Of a stretch of DNA of 64,000 nucleotides, positions 52,773 to 61,323 are shown one piece after another. Source of the stretch: Rapidithrix thailandica. Its GTDB lineage: Bacteria; Bacteroidota; Bacteroidia; Cytophagales; Flammeovirgaceae. Location of the stretch: NCBI RefSeq assembly GCF_039710355.1, contig NZ_JBDKWZ010000016.1, positions 62,001 to 126,000 of the forward strand, in the 5' to 3' direction. The notes beneath the pieces were generated by a model. It saw only the letters and a program-made list of their open reading frames with translations. It ran no database searches and was not told the DNA's origin. Every line of letters begins with the position of its first letter. Positions within the stretch are counted from its first letter, which is position 1. The translations under genes and the position numbers were made by a program.

Positions 52773-53855
52773 ATGATTACTAAACCCACCTTATTCATTG
52801 ACAAAACGAAGTGTAAAGAAAACATTCAACGGATGTGTTCTAAAGCAAAAACACATCAATTGGAATTAAGACCTCATTTTAAATCTCATCAGTCCTTGGA
52901 AATCGGGAGGTGGTTTAAAGACTTTGGGGTGAATAAAATTACCGTGTCTTCCCTGGCAATGGCCGACTACTTTTCTTCGGAATGGGAGGACATCACCGTG
53001 GCCTTTCCCACTAATATTCTGGAGATAGAGACGATTAACGATCTGGCTGGCCGGATCAATTTAAATCTGATTGTAGAAGCAGAAGATACCCTTGCTTTCC
53101 TGTCCGAAAACCTGACGTCCACTTTGGGTGTGTTTATAAAAGTGGATATTGGTTACCACCGTACAGGCGTGGCTCCGGAGAACCTGGCGTTGATTAATCA
53201 ACTTCTCAGTCAAATAGATGCCTCTGACAAAATCCAATTTAAAGGCTTTTTGGGGCATGCAGGCCATACATATAAGTGTAGAACAAATGAGGGGATTTTA
53301 GAAGTGCATCAGAAGAGCCTGGAAATAATGGCCCGCTTAAAAAACGCATATGGCGAGAGGTATCCCGGTTTGATCATTTCCGTAGGCGATACGCCCAGTT
53401 GTAGTGTGGCGGAAAATTTTGAAGGAGTGGATGAAATACGGCCCGGAAACTTTGTATTCTACGATCTCGCCCAAAATAAAATCGGTTCGAATGACATTTC
53501 TCAAATTGCCGTTGCGATGGCTTGCCCTGTGGTAGCCATCCATAAAGACCGTTTGGAAATCGTGGTTTACGGAGGTGGGGTACATTTTTCAAAAGACCGC
53601 CTGGAAGGGGAAAAAGAAGGGACAGTGTTTGGAAGAGTGGTAGAGCAATCGGAACGGGGTTGGGGTGATATCATTCCTGGGATGTATGTAAAAAGCCTGT
53701 CTCAAGAACATGGAATTATCTCAGTTCCCGGAAGCATGATCGATCAATACAAAATCGGTGATTGTTTGATGGTACTTCCTGTTCACATCTGCATGACGGC
53801 TAACCTGATGAAAAGCTATCACACGTTTGACAACGAAGTCATTTCCAGGTTATAA
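52773..53855 (+). CDS. D-threonine aldolase / D-serine dehydratase-like PLP enzyme
   Basis: 360 residues. Fold-type III (alanine racemase-like) enzyme: PLP Lys37 in LRPHFKSHQSLEIG, VKVDIGYHRTG-type strand (FIKVDIGYHRTGVAP), FLGHAGHTYKC, ISVGDTPSC and IRPGNFVFYDLAQ. The C-terminal metal site VLPVHICMTANLM has the His-x-Cys of the DSD1/D-threonine aldolase group. It probably cleaves or dehydrates a D-beta-hydroxy amino acid; the exact substrate is open. It is transcribed alone, with a long hairpin at 53864-53903. Confidence 0.85.
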   Translation: MITKPTLFIDKTKCKENIQRMCSKAKTHQLELRPHFKSHQSLEIGRWFKDFGVNKITVSSLAMADYFSSEWEDITVAFPTNILEIETINDLAGRINLNLIVEAEDTLAFLSENLTSTLGVFIKVDIGYHRTGVAPENLALINQLLSQIDASDKIQFKGFLGHAGHTYKCRTNEGILEVHQKSLEIMARLKNAYGERYPGLIISVGDTPSCSVAENFEGVDEIRPGNFVFYDLAQNKIGSNDISQIAVAMACPVVAIHKDRLEIVVYGGGVHFSKDRLEGEKEGTVFGRVVEQSERGWGDIIPGMYVKSLSQEHGIISVPGSMIDQYKIGDCLMVLPVHICMTANLMKSYHTFDNEVISRL

Positions 53856-53863
53856 ATTTTGAA

Positions 53864-53903
53864 GCACCTGTATGTTGTCTTTTTTATGACAGTATACAGG
53901 TGC
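53864..53903 (+). terminator. Hairpin after the D-threonine aldolase-like gene
   Basis: GCACCTGTAT and ATACAGGTGC form a 10-bp stem around a loop containing a T-run. The gap 53904-54480 otherwise holds only AT-rich sequence and a short frame near 54297 (VKVTGNGSAFTASFAVTVN) that could be a remnant of a secreted protein but has no start or context. Confidence 0.55.
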
Positions 53904-54480
53904 CTGTATTTGTACGCTTTACTGAATAAATGATGGGGATTGACTTTAAATTTATACCCATTGAACGGAAGTTTTTATGCGTTTTTTCCGGAGTTAGGTT
54001 TGCGTTTTGGTATTTTTATTCCGTAATTGCAGGTACCCCCTGGAAAAAGTCAATTCCTTTTGGTTAAGAACAGGAAATAACTGAAAATCAGCTTCAACTC
54101 ATTGAATAGTGCCACATATAAGCCCGAAACGAATGCAACGGCTGAGGGATATTGTAGTTTATATTTTTTTAAAATTTAAGTAGAAATAGGTGTTTATTTT
54201 TTTTTTACAGAATGGAAAAACACTGTTGGGTGTGGCATTAATCCTATGTGACAATGCCGGGCGGAAGAAGCCTCTTTTTTCCCCTATATATTACCGGTGA
54301 AAGTGACTGGTAACGGAAGTGCTTTTACTGCTTCATTTGCTGTGACCGTGAACGAAGGGCCCTGCCCCATAAGCCAACCAGTGCCAACCTATTTTGAAAT
54401 CCTCTTAGCCTGTGATGAACCGGTAAACGTAGTTCTGGCTCTCCAAATCATCATAATGCACCAATTAGAAGAAAATTGAC

Positions 54481-54586
54481 TGCCGGTATGCAGCTGTCAT
54501 AGAGCGAAGCCCTCGACAGATGAAGTAATTCTTCTGTCAGAGGAGGCTTGGCTTTGTACAGCCTTTGAAGCACAGAAGTACCGGCA
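54481..54586. other. 106-nt long folded element upstream of the chitinase gene
   Basis: Nested arms in order: TGCCGGTA/TACCGGCA (54481-54488, 54579-54586), GCTGT/ACAGC (54493, 54558), AAGCC/GGCTT (54507, 54545), CTC/GAG, GACAGA/TCTGTC (54515, 54533) and GAA/TTC around a GTAA loop. It could be a 5' regulatory RNA of the chitinase gene, a small RNA or a palindromic mobile element. Confidence 0.55.
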
Positions 54587-54637
54587 AAATACTTAAAAAG
54601 TAATTACTCATTTAAACCTTGTTAAATTTACGTGCTT

Positions 54638-56707
54638 ATGAAAAATTCAGTATGGCTTATTCCTGAAACGGTATGCCAAATCCGATGCAAAGCTTTGCCT
54701 ATTTTGTTATTCCTTCTCCTCATTTTTGGTAAAGCATCTACTCATGCGCAATTGTTATGGAGTAATGATCCGGCATCCGAGACCCATGAATTGAAAATTT
54801 CCGGTTTGCATGACATAATTCCGGGTACTGTTTCTCTCATCAATTATTCCGAAAGGGAACAAGGGTATAGGTTTTATAAACCCGTTGCGTACTATAAGTA
54901 TGAAAATCAGTCTGTTGAAATTAATGCTACTGCTGGTTGCGACAGTATCCCTTCGTATGTAGAGGCTGGGGGATATGCTGCCGGCAGTCAAGTACAAAAT
55001 AACGGAAAGGTGTATCAATGTAAGGAATGGCCTTATACCGGCTGGTGCAATGGCGTGGCTTCTGCATATGCTCCCGGAGCGGGTACCCACTGGCAGGATG
55101 CCTGGACTTTTGTCAGTGATTGCGGGAATGTGGGCACCAATCAACCGCCACAACTGACCTCCTTAATTCCGGCTACTATTTATTTGGCTACCTTGGATAC
55201 GGTGACGTTGAAGGCTTCGGCCTCCGATCCGGATGGAACAATCAGTACAGTGACCTTTGCCTTGAACGGTCAAACCTACAACGGTTCGCTCAATGGGAAC
55301 CAATACCAAATTCCTTGGGTACCACCCTCATTTGGCACTTACAATGTGGAGATCATCGCTACGGACAATGAGGGAGCAAGTACTACGGTAAGTACTTCTT
55401 TCACCGTGCAGGAATCCACAAGTGGAGGAAACTTCCTTATCACTGAAGCCCAATACAACGAGATATTTCGCTACCGCTACGGAACAGATTTGGCTACGTT
55501 GGAACTGGACCCGGCCAATGATTTTTTCTCCTATAGTGCCTTTGTGGAGGCTGTGCATCGCATGGCTAAAATCGAGGTGCTCTTCGAAAGAAGATCGGGG
55601 ACTAACTTGTACCGGATTACCCGGACGGATAAGACCACGAATGTTTCCACAGTCATCCGGACGGATCAGGATTTTAACGCAGAGTGGAACCTGAACAAGC
55701 CGATTCTCACCCAGACGGTAGATTACGGAACATTTGGTAACGAAGGTTCCCAAACCACCCGTTTGAGGGAATTGGCGGCTTTTATGGCCAATATTGCTCA
55801 GGAGACCACAGGCGGATGGGATACCGCTCCGGGAGGACGCTATTCCTGGGGCTTGTATTTCCGGGAAGAACAGGGCTATGCAGGAACGAATAATATTGGC
55901 TACCGGGACGAAGGCAATGTCAATTATCCCCCGGCACCGGGCAAGTCCTATCATGGAAGGGGGCCTATCCAGTTGAGCTGGAATTACAATTACGGGCAGG
56001 TAAGCGAATTCCTTTACGGAGATAAAAATATCATGCTTAACAATCCGGAAATGGTGATTCAGGACGGAGCTTTGGCTTTCCAGACAGGTATTTGGTTCTG
56101 GATGACTCCCCAATATCCCAAGCCTTCGGCCCACGATGTGATGGTTGGCAACTGGACGCCTTCTTCGTATGACTTGCAGCGCAACCGCCACCCGGGCCTG
56201 GGCATGACGGTAAACATCATCAACGGAGGTATAGAATGCGGCTCGGGAAGTGAAAATGTGAAAGTAACTCACCGGATCGGGCATTACAGACGCTTTGCCG
56301 GAATTCTGAATGTAACCACGGATCTCGATAATTCGGATGACTGCTCTTATTGTGGCTGTGCCCATATGACGCCTTATAGAGGGTTGGAACCTGAACCTAC
56401 GGCCCGGCTGACATTAGACCGGGAAACCATAGAAAAAGAACAGGTTTTGAGTGACGAAAACTTGAAGGCTTACCCGAATCCTTCTGCCGGACAATTCACG
56501 TTACACTATCAATTAAAAGAGGAAGGAGAGGTGTCACTGTCCATTTATGATGCTTCCGGTAGTCAGGTTGTCAATTTGGTGAATGAATACCAAGAAGTGG
56601 GGCACCATTCGGTACAATGGGAAGCTTCCGGCATGAATTCCGGGCTCTACATTGTTCGATTGCTTACAGGGCGCCAAGTGAAATTAATCAAGTTGATGGT
56701 AGAATAA
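54638..56707 (+). CDS. Secreted GH19 chitinase with chitin-binding module and T9SS sorting domain
   Basis: About 689 residues from ATG 54638 (ATG 54632 is also possible). Signal peptide ends STHAQ. Residues about 105-165 form a CBM5/12-like module (VQNNGKVYQCKEWPYTGWC, THWQDAWTFVSDC). About 170-255 is a Big/PKD-type Ig domain. About 265-590 is a GH19 catalytic domain with MANIAQETTGGWD (catalytic Glu), YSWGLYFREEQGY and YHGRGPIQLSWNYNYG. The last about 80 residues are a type A sorting domain (AYPNPSAGQFTLHY ... GLYIVRLLTGRQ). It hydrolyses chitin outside the cell and is exported by the type IX system. A terminator follows at 56711-56747. Confidence 0.93.
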   Translation: MKNSVWLIPETVCQIRCKALPILLFLLLIFGKASTHAQLLWSNDPASETHELKISGLHDIIPGTVSLINYSEREQGYRFYKPVAYYKYENQSVEINATAGCDSIPSYVEAGGYAAGSQVQNNGKVYQCKEWPYTGWCNGVASAYAPGAGTHWQDAWTFVSDCGNVGTNQPPQLTSLIPATIYLATLDTVTLKASASDPDGTISTVTFALNGQTYNGSLNGNQYQIPWVPPSFGTYNVEIIATDNEGASTTVSTSFTVQESTSGGNFLITEAQYNEIFRYRYGTDLATLELDPANDFFSYSAFVEAVHRMAKIEVLFERRSGTNLYRITRTDKTTNVSTVIRTDQDFNAEWNLNKPILTQTVDYGTFGNEGSQTTRLRELAAFMANIAQETTGGWDTAPGGRYSWGLYFREEQGYAGTNNIGYRDEGNVNYPPAPGKSYHGRGPIQLSWNYNYGQVSEFLYGDKNIMLNNPEMVIQDGALAFQTGIWFWMTPQYPKPSAHDVMVGNWTPSSYDLQRNRHPGLGMTVNIINGGIECGSGSENVKVTHRIGHYRRFAGILNVTTDLDNSDDCSYCGCAHMTPYRGLEPEPTARLTLDRETIEKEQVLSDENLKAYPNPSAGQFTLHYQLKEEGEVSLSIYDASGSQVVNLVNEYQEVGHHSVQWEASGMNSGLYIVRLLTGRQVKLIKLMVE

Positions 56708-56710
56708 TTT

Positions 56711-56747
56711 AAAGGTACCGGCAGGCTTTACATCTGCCGGTATCTTT
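56711..56747 (+). terminator. Terminator of the chitinase gene
   Basis: AAAGGTACCGGCAG and CTGCCGGTATCTTT flank an 8-10 nt loop. The arm sequence TACCGGCAG also forms the outer stem of the element at 54481-54586. Confidence 0.75.
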
Positions 56748-56831
56748 AAATAGTTTTGCATAGGAAATAGGAAGATAAAATTTTCTATGAAATAGTGGTA
56801 TAAACTTATTGTAAATTTGGCTATACAAATA

Positions 56832-56861
56832 AAAGGCCACCATCAAACAATGGTGGCCTTT
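56832..56861. terminator. Intrinsic terminator of the minus-strand pseudogene
   Basis: AAAGGCCACCAT (56832-56843) and ATGGTGGCCTTT (56850-56861) form a perfect 12-bp stem, A/T-flanked on both sides, just downstream of the 56866 stop. Confidence 0.85.
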
Positions 56862-56865
56862 CATT

Positions 56866-57258
56866 TTATTCTTCAATGATTAGCTTTCTGATATTTTTGC
56901 TAAATTCATTTGTGGTGAAGACTTCAAACCGTTTGATATATTTTCCTATTTCTGAATAAGGAATTTCTACCTGATGAGCTGTCACCTCTACTTCCCCGTT
57001 ATTTTTCACTATTTCTTTTTTAATATCCTCAAAGGAAGAGCCATATTTTTTTGTATCCAGGGTATAGATAGTAGTACTAATTTTCTCTCCGTTAATGGTG
57101 TGTTCTGAAAATTTCAATCCCATAGGAAAGTGTTTTTCAGTATCAATATCATAGTCTTTACATATTTTCCTAATGTGCTCACCATCATGAAAATCAATGG
57201 CTGCTAATCCTTGATAATCATCCTATTGTGTACTTGCATGCTCTTTTAAAAAGTTCAT
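56866..57258 (-). pseudogene. Small gene with one in-frame amber codon, next to the metalloprotease
   Basis: From ATG 57258 the frame reads MNFLKEHASTQ, then TAG (57223-57225), then continues without any ATG as DDYQGLAAIDFHDGEH ... to MGLKFSEHTING (57123) and ends at 56866, 130 sense/stop codons in all. Reading through the amber joins a coherent protein, so a single nonsense change (for example CAG or GAG to TAG) is likely. An 85-residue product could still start at 57123. No family recognised; no signal peptide. It is divergent from the T6SS-type effector gene 225 bp away. Confidence 0.6.
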
Positions 57259-57482
57259 AATTTCAAGTTTAGAATGGTTTAACTTACTTCTTAAAGATTT
57301 GATAGATTCTTATCAAAATCCTTACAAATATATTTATTACCTCTTACTAGGTAACTAGATTTAGAGGAATGTTTTCTACATTTGGCCCTGCTGATCCTCA
57401 AAAATTACCTTTTCATCTTGGTTAAAGACTATTGGGGACAGGCTACTAGCAACACAGCACTTTAAACCTCAAATCCACAACT

Positions 57483-58964
57483 ATGATTACAATATCAGAA
57501 TCAGGTAATCCGAAAAACTCCATCCAAATTCCTGCACTCAGAAGACCCTTAACCATAAGACAGTTTTTGGTACATTTTAGAAGACCTTCCGATTATGAGA
57601 ACAATAATGTGACAAAAGAGTATGGTTTTGATTGGCTGCGGGATGAATATATTTATCCGGTTGAATCTGTAAATAGGAGAACTACTCCCTTATGTACGGA
57701 TGTAGAACGGCTAAAGGGCGAATATTCAAGAGATGTAACAGACCCTATTCGCCCCTATGGGGTTGATTATTATCCGGCCTGGTTAAGCCTCAAAGAAGGG
57801 AAGGAAGCTACGTTGGACTTGGAGGTGGAAGCACTGGAAGAGCTAGCAGAAAATGCTACTGCTCTTATTTTTGAGAGCAGTACCCCTCACCTACAAATAG
57901 AGCCTGCCCAAATCAATTTATCTGAGATCCTACAAACAGGGAGGCAAACGAAAAACTTAGGGCAAACAACCAGAGAGTATTATCTAAAGAGTCAAAGCAT
58001 CAAAATAACCTCTTGTACGGGGGGAACCTTTGCAGAGCACCAACAGATCAAGGTATTTGCTCAATGTGGAGCACAAAGGGAAGAGGTAGGAAAGCTTATG
58101 GTTTATCACAACCAGGATATTTACAGGTTGAATGCGAGGTTTGTACAAGTAAATTTCAAAGGTTCAATCCATATGCCTCCTAGACAAGTTGCCGGTATGA
58201 TGGCGGGAAACAAAATTGATTTTTCTTTAGATACAACAGAAATGATAGTGGATAATAATCCTGCCTATAGTGTTGCTCCTAAGCCTATAGGAATGGAAAC
58301 AACCATTTCCAATTGGAAAAGATATGTAGAAGATACTGAAGAAAAAGCCAAACAAAAGTTTACACAAGCATTAATTGAATATACCCCCATTAAGAAAAAT
58401 CAAAGAAAATATGAATATAGGAAAGTAAACGTAAATCTTAAAAAGTTTAAAATAGGAGAAAACACTGAAGAAGGCCCTGGAATTAATCGAATCAAACGCT
58501 CTATTACATCAATTAGCCTTGACTCTATCGTTTGTGATATGGAAGAGTTCTTACTTGGGTTGCGAGAGATTTACGAAGAAGAATACACAGATGAACCTGG
58601 GGTGACATTTTTTTTAATGCCTATGGTTATAAGGTATCCTAAAAGTCCAGGAAGCAAACGTATTGATCACTTTGATGGCTTTGCTGAAGATGTGTTTAAT
58701 ACAGGGAGATATGTGATGCTAGCAAATTACCATGATCAACTTAGGGAAATGACTTTAGTACATGAAGCGGCTCACAATATGGGATTGGTTCATTCTTTTA
58801 CTACAGTTACTGAAGATAACGGCAGGCCTATTGTGCCTGAACATACCTTTGTTAGAGGTACTACTGAAAATATTATGGATTATAGTTTAAGTACCTTTAG
58901 TTTTTGGAAGTACCAATGGGACAAACTACGACAAGACAATCACGATTTAGAACTGATACGATGA
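57483..58964 (+). CDS. Metzincin-type zinc metalloprotease, probable T6SS cargo effector
   Basis: 493 residues with no signal peptide or membrane helix. The C-terminal quarter has the extended zinc motif HEAAHNMGLVH (His427, Glu428, His431, His437) and a Met-turn-like ENIMDYS (Met465), the metzincin hallmark. The N-terminal 270 residues are beta-rich and unassigned (WLSLKEGKEATLDLEVEALE). An unexported protease gene coupled to exported immunity-like paralogues and facing a tssD gene is the pattern of a T6SS cargo toxin. The stop (TGA) overlaps the next gene's ATG as ATGA (58961-58964). The protease call is strong; the secretion route is inferred from context. Confidence 0.82.
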   Translation: MITISESGNPKNSIQIPALRRPLTIRQFLVHFRRPSDYENNNVTKEYGFDWLRDEYIYPVESVNRRTTPLCTDVERLKGEYSRDVTDPIRPYGVDYYPAWLSLKEGKEATLDLEVEALEELAENATALIFESSTPHLQIEPAQINLSEILQTGRQTKNLGQTTREYYLKSQSIKITSCTGGTFAEHQQIKVFAQCGAQREEVGKLMVYHNQDIYRLNARFVQVNFKGSIHMPPRQVAGMMAGNKIDFSLDTTEMIVDNNPAYSVAPKPIGMETTISNWKRYVEDTEEKAKQKFTQALIEYTPIKKNQRKYEYRKVNVNLKKFKIGENTEEGPGINRIKRSITSISLDSIVCDMEEFLLGLREIYEEEYTDEPGVTFFLMPMVIRYPKSPGSKRIDHFDGFAEDVFNTGRYVMLANYHDQLREMTLVHEAAHNMGLVHSFTTVTEDNGRPIVPEHTFVRGTTENIMDYSLSTFSFWKYQWDKLRQDNHDLELIR

Positions 58965-59512
58965 AACAACTTTTGATCATACCTCTGTTATTCATATCCT
59001 TTCTGGGTTTTGGGCAAGATCCATCCAAAGAGGATACCTTAGTTATACACCTTGACACAGAAACTTATACAAAAACTGAAACCATTGAGTATAAAAACCC
59101 AAGGCTATTTCCTTTTACTTATGAGTATCTTGTTGACAAACGAAACGATCAACCGTTAACAGGTTTATATAAGGTGATTACCGGTCCAAATTCTTTCTTC
59201 TATTGTAAATATGTTAGTGGGGTAGAAGCAAATGAAGGAATTAATTTTATTGAATATTACCAAAATGATAAATTGGTAAAAATGGAGATAAAGGGTGATA
59301 TGTATATGGGTACTAAATACTTATCACTTCCTCATTATTCTTGTGATAAAAAAATTAAGGGCTTTTTCAAAGAGATAACATCTGATGCTATTGTTGAAGA
59401 AGTTGTCATCAAACAGAAAGTCAAAGAGGATACAGTATATTGGATTGTCAAATCCAAAAGATATCCTTATAAAATCCCCTTTGAAAAACACCGTCTGAAG
59501 GGGTGTTTTTAG
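58961..59512 (+). CDS. Exported immunity-like paralogue 1 of 5
   Basis: 183 residues from ATG 58961, which overlaps the protease stop. Signal peptide ends FLGFGQ. Mature part: EDTLVIHLDTETYTKT, then YLVDKRNDQPLTGLYKVITGP, YYCKY-type strand, and a C-terminal half (KYLSLPHYSCDKKIKGF, VVIKQKVKEDTVYWIVKS) ending KHRLKGCF. No known family recognised; the PLTGLYKVI segment resembles toxin-antitoxin-repeat-like strands but this is weak. Overlap with the toxin gene and periplasmic export suggest cognate immunity. The last codons lie in a terminator-like hairpin. Confidence 0.75.
   Translation: MKQLLIIPLLFISFLGFGQDPSKEDTLVIHLDTETYTKTETIEYKNPRLFPFTYEYLVDKRNDQPLTGLYKVITGPNSFFYCKYVSGVEANEGINFIEYYQNDKLVKMEIKGDMYMGTKYLSLPHYSCDKKIKGFFKEITSDAIVEEVVIKQKVKEDTVYWIVKSKRYPYKIPFEKHRLKGCF
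59484..59510 (+). terminator. Terminator-like hairpin inside the last codons of paralogue 1
   Basis: AAAAACACC (59484-59492) pairs with GGTGTTTTT (59502-59510), T-rich at the 3' side, and encodes part of KHRLKGCF plus the stop. The same hairpin is perfect in paralogue 5 and degraded in paralogues 2-4. Confidence 0.6.
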
Positions 59513-59544
59513 TTATTATGTTTCTTGTTCATCGTGATCATTAT

Positions 59545-60105
59545 ATGAATTACCGTCTCTTTTTCACTATACCTCTGTTATTCGTATCCTCTTTGGGTTT
59601 CGGGCAAAGCTCACCCAAAGGGGATACCTTAGTTATACACCTTGACACAGAAACTTATACAAAAACCAGAACTATTAATGAAAATAGCCCAAGGTTAGAG
59701 CCAAGAACACGTAGTTATTTAATCGACAAACGAAACGATGAACCGTTAACAGGTTTATATAAAGTGATCACAGGATCAAATTCTTTCTATTATTGTAGGT
59801 ACGACAATGGTGCAGAAGTCAACTATGGCCTCAATTATATTGAATATCATCAAAATGGCAAACTGATACAGATAGATATTAAAGGTGTTGCAATTTTTGG
59901 AAGCAAATACTTGACTGTTCCCAATTACTCTTGTGGCAAAAAAATCAAAGGCTTTTACAAAGAAGTTGTATCTGATGCCATTGTTGAAGAGGTTATCATC
60001 AAGCAAAAAGTTAAAAAAGGTAAGATACATTGGAATGTCAAAGCCAAACATAATGTCTCTTTCAAAGGAATTTTTGAAAAACACCGTCTGAAGGGATGCT
60101 TTTAA
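59545..60105 (+). CDS. Exported immunity-like paralogue 2 of 5
   Basis: 186 residues from ATG 59545 (MNYRLFFTIPLLFV), the start shared by paralogues 2-5; an upstream in-frame ATG at 59503 overlaps paralogue 1 and is not used by the others. Signal peptide ends SLGFGQ. It differs from paralogue 1 mainly at residues about 40-55 (NENSPRLEPRTRSYLI) and 105-120. Its last about 60 residues are identical to paralogue 3 (KGKIHWNVKAKHNVSFKG), a sign of recent duplication or gene conversion. It is 32 bp behind paralogue 1. Confidence 0.72.
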   Translation: MNYRLFFTIPLLFVSSLGFGQSSPKGDTLVIHLDTETYTKTRTINENSPRLEPRTRSYLIDKRNDEPLTGLYKVITGSNSFYYCRYDNGAEVNYGLNYIEYHQNGKLIQIDIKGVAIFGSKYLTVPNYSCGKKIKGFYKEVVSDAIVEEVIIKQKVKKGKIHWNVKAKHNVSFKGIFEKHRLKGCF

Positions 60106-60136
60106 CTTATGGTTTCTTGTCCATTGTGATTATGAT

Positions 60137-60697
60137 ATGAATTACCGCCTCTTTTTCATTGTACCACTGTTATTCGTATCCTCTTTGGGTTTCGGACAAA
60201 ACTCACCCAAAGGGGATACCTTAGTTATACACCTTGATATGGAAACCTATACAAAAACCAGAACCATTGAGTATAAAGATCCAAGGCGAATTCCTTTTAC
60301 TTATGAGTATCTTGTTGACAAACGGAATGATCAACCTTTAACCGGTTTATATAAAGTGATTACCGGATCAAATTCTTTCTACTATTGTAAATATAAAAAT
60401 GGTATAGAAGCTAACCGAGCACTCAATTTTATTGAATATCATCAAAATGGCAAACTGATACAGATAGATATTAAAGGTGATGCAATTTTAGGTAGTAGAT
60501 ATTTATCTGTTCCCAATTACTCTTGTGATAAAAAAATCAAAGGCTTTTACAAAGAAGTTGTATCTGATGCCATTGTTGAAGAGGTTATCATCAAGCAAAA
60601 AGTTAAAAAAGGTAAGATACATTGGAATGTCAAAGCCAAACATAATGTCTCTTTCAAAGGAATTTTTGAAAAACACCGTCTGAAGGGATGCTTTTAA
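60137..60697 (+). CDS. Exported immunity-like paralogue 3 of 5
   Basis: 186 residues. Same plan: signal peptide ending SLGFGQ, VIHLDMETYTKTRTIEYKD, YEYLVDKRNDQPLTGLYK, and the same tail as paralogue 2. The N-terminal half is closest to paralogue 4 (DMETYTKTRTIEYKDPRR), while the tail matches paralogue 2, so it looks mosaic. It is 31 bp behind paralogue 2. Confidence 0.72.
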   Translation: MNYRLFFIVPLLFVSSLGFGQNSPKGDTLVIHLDMETYTKTRTIEYKDPRRIPFTYEYLVDKRNDQPLTGLYKVITGSNSFYYCKYKNGIEANRALNFIEYHQNGKLIQIDIKGDAILGSRYLSVPNYSCDKKIKGFYKEVVSDAIVEEVIIKQKVKKGKIHWNVKAKHNVSFKGIFEKHRLKGCF

Positions 60698-60728
60698 CTT
60701 ATGGTTTCTTGTCCATCGTGATTATGAT

Positions 60729-61292
60729 ATGAATTACCGTCTCTTTTTCACTATACCTCAGTTATTCATATCCTTTTTGGGTTTCGGGCAAAACTCACCC
60801 AAAGGGGATACCTTAGTTATACACCTTGATATGGAAACCTATACAAAAACCAGAACCATTGAGTATAAAGACCCAAGGCGATTTCCTGTTACTTATGAGT
60901 ATCTTGTTGACAATCGAAATGATCAACCCTTAACAGGCTTATATAAGGTGATTACCGGTCCAAATTCTTTCTACTATTGTAAATATAAAAATGGGGTGGA
61001 AGCAAATGAAGGTATCAATTTTATTGAGTATCACCAGTATGGGAAGTTAGTTCGATTAGATTTTAAGAGTTATGCAATTCTGGGAAGCAAATACTTATCA
61101 GTCCCTCATTATTCTTGTGATAAAAAAATTAAGGGTTTTTTCAAAGAGGTAACATCTGATGCTATTCTTCAAAAAGTAGTCATAAAACAAAAAATCAAAA
61201 AGGATACAGTATATTGGATTATAAAAGGATCCTCTTACAAAAAGCCATATAAACTTCCCTTTGAAAAACGCCGTCTGAAGGGATGTTTTTAA
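60729..61292 (+). CDS. Exported immunity-like paralogue 4 of 5
   Basis: 187 residues. Signal peptide ends FLGFGQ. The mature half is close to paralogue 3, then diverges in the C-terminal half (LVRLDFKSYAILGSKYLS, ILQKVVIKQKIKKDTVYW, KGSSYKKPYKLPFEKRR). It ends RRLKGCF rather than HRLKGCF. It is 31 bp behind paralogue 3. Differences cluster in segments that would contact a partner if this is an immunity protein; that is inference. Confidence 0.72.
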   Translation: MNYRLFFTIPQLFISFLGFGQNSPKGDTLVIHLDMETYTKTRTIEYKDPRRFPVTYEYLVDNRNDQPLTGLYKVITGPNSFYYCKYKNGVEANEGINFIEYHQYGKLVRLDFKSYAILGSKYLSVPHYSCDKKIKGFFKEVTSDAILQKVVIKQKIKKDTVYWIIKGSSYKKPYKLPFEKRRLKGCF

Positions 61293-61323
61293 CTTCAGGT
61301 TTCTTGTTCATCGTGATCATTAT

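Noticed and set aside
54297..54479. Short frame (KVTGNGSAFTASFAV) upstream of the chitinase
   Set aside because: No ATG start, no SD, no context; at most a remnant, noted in the gap description only.
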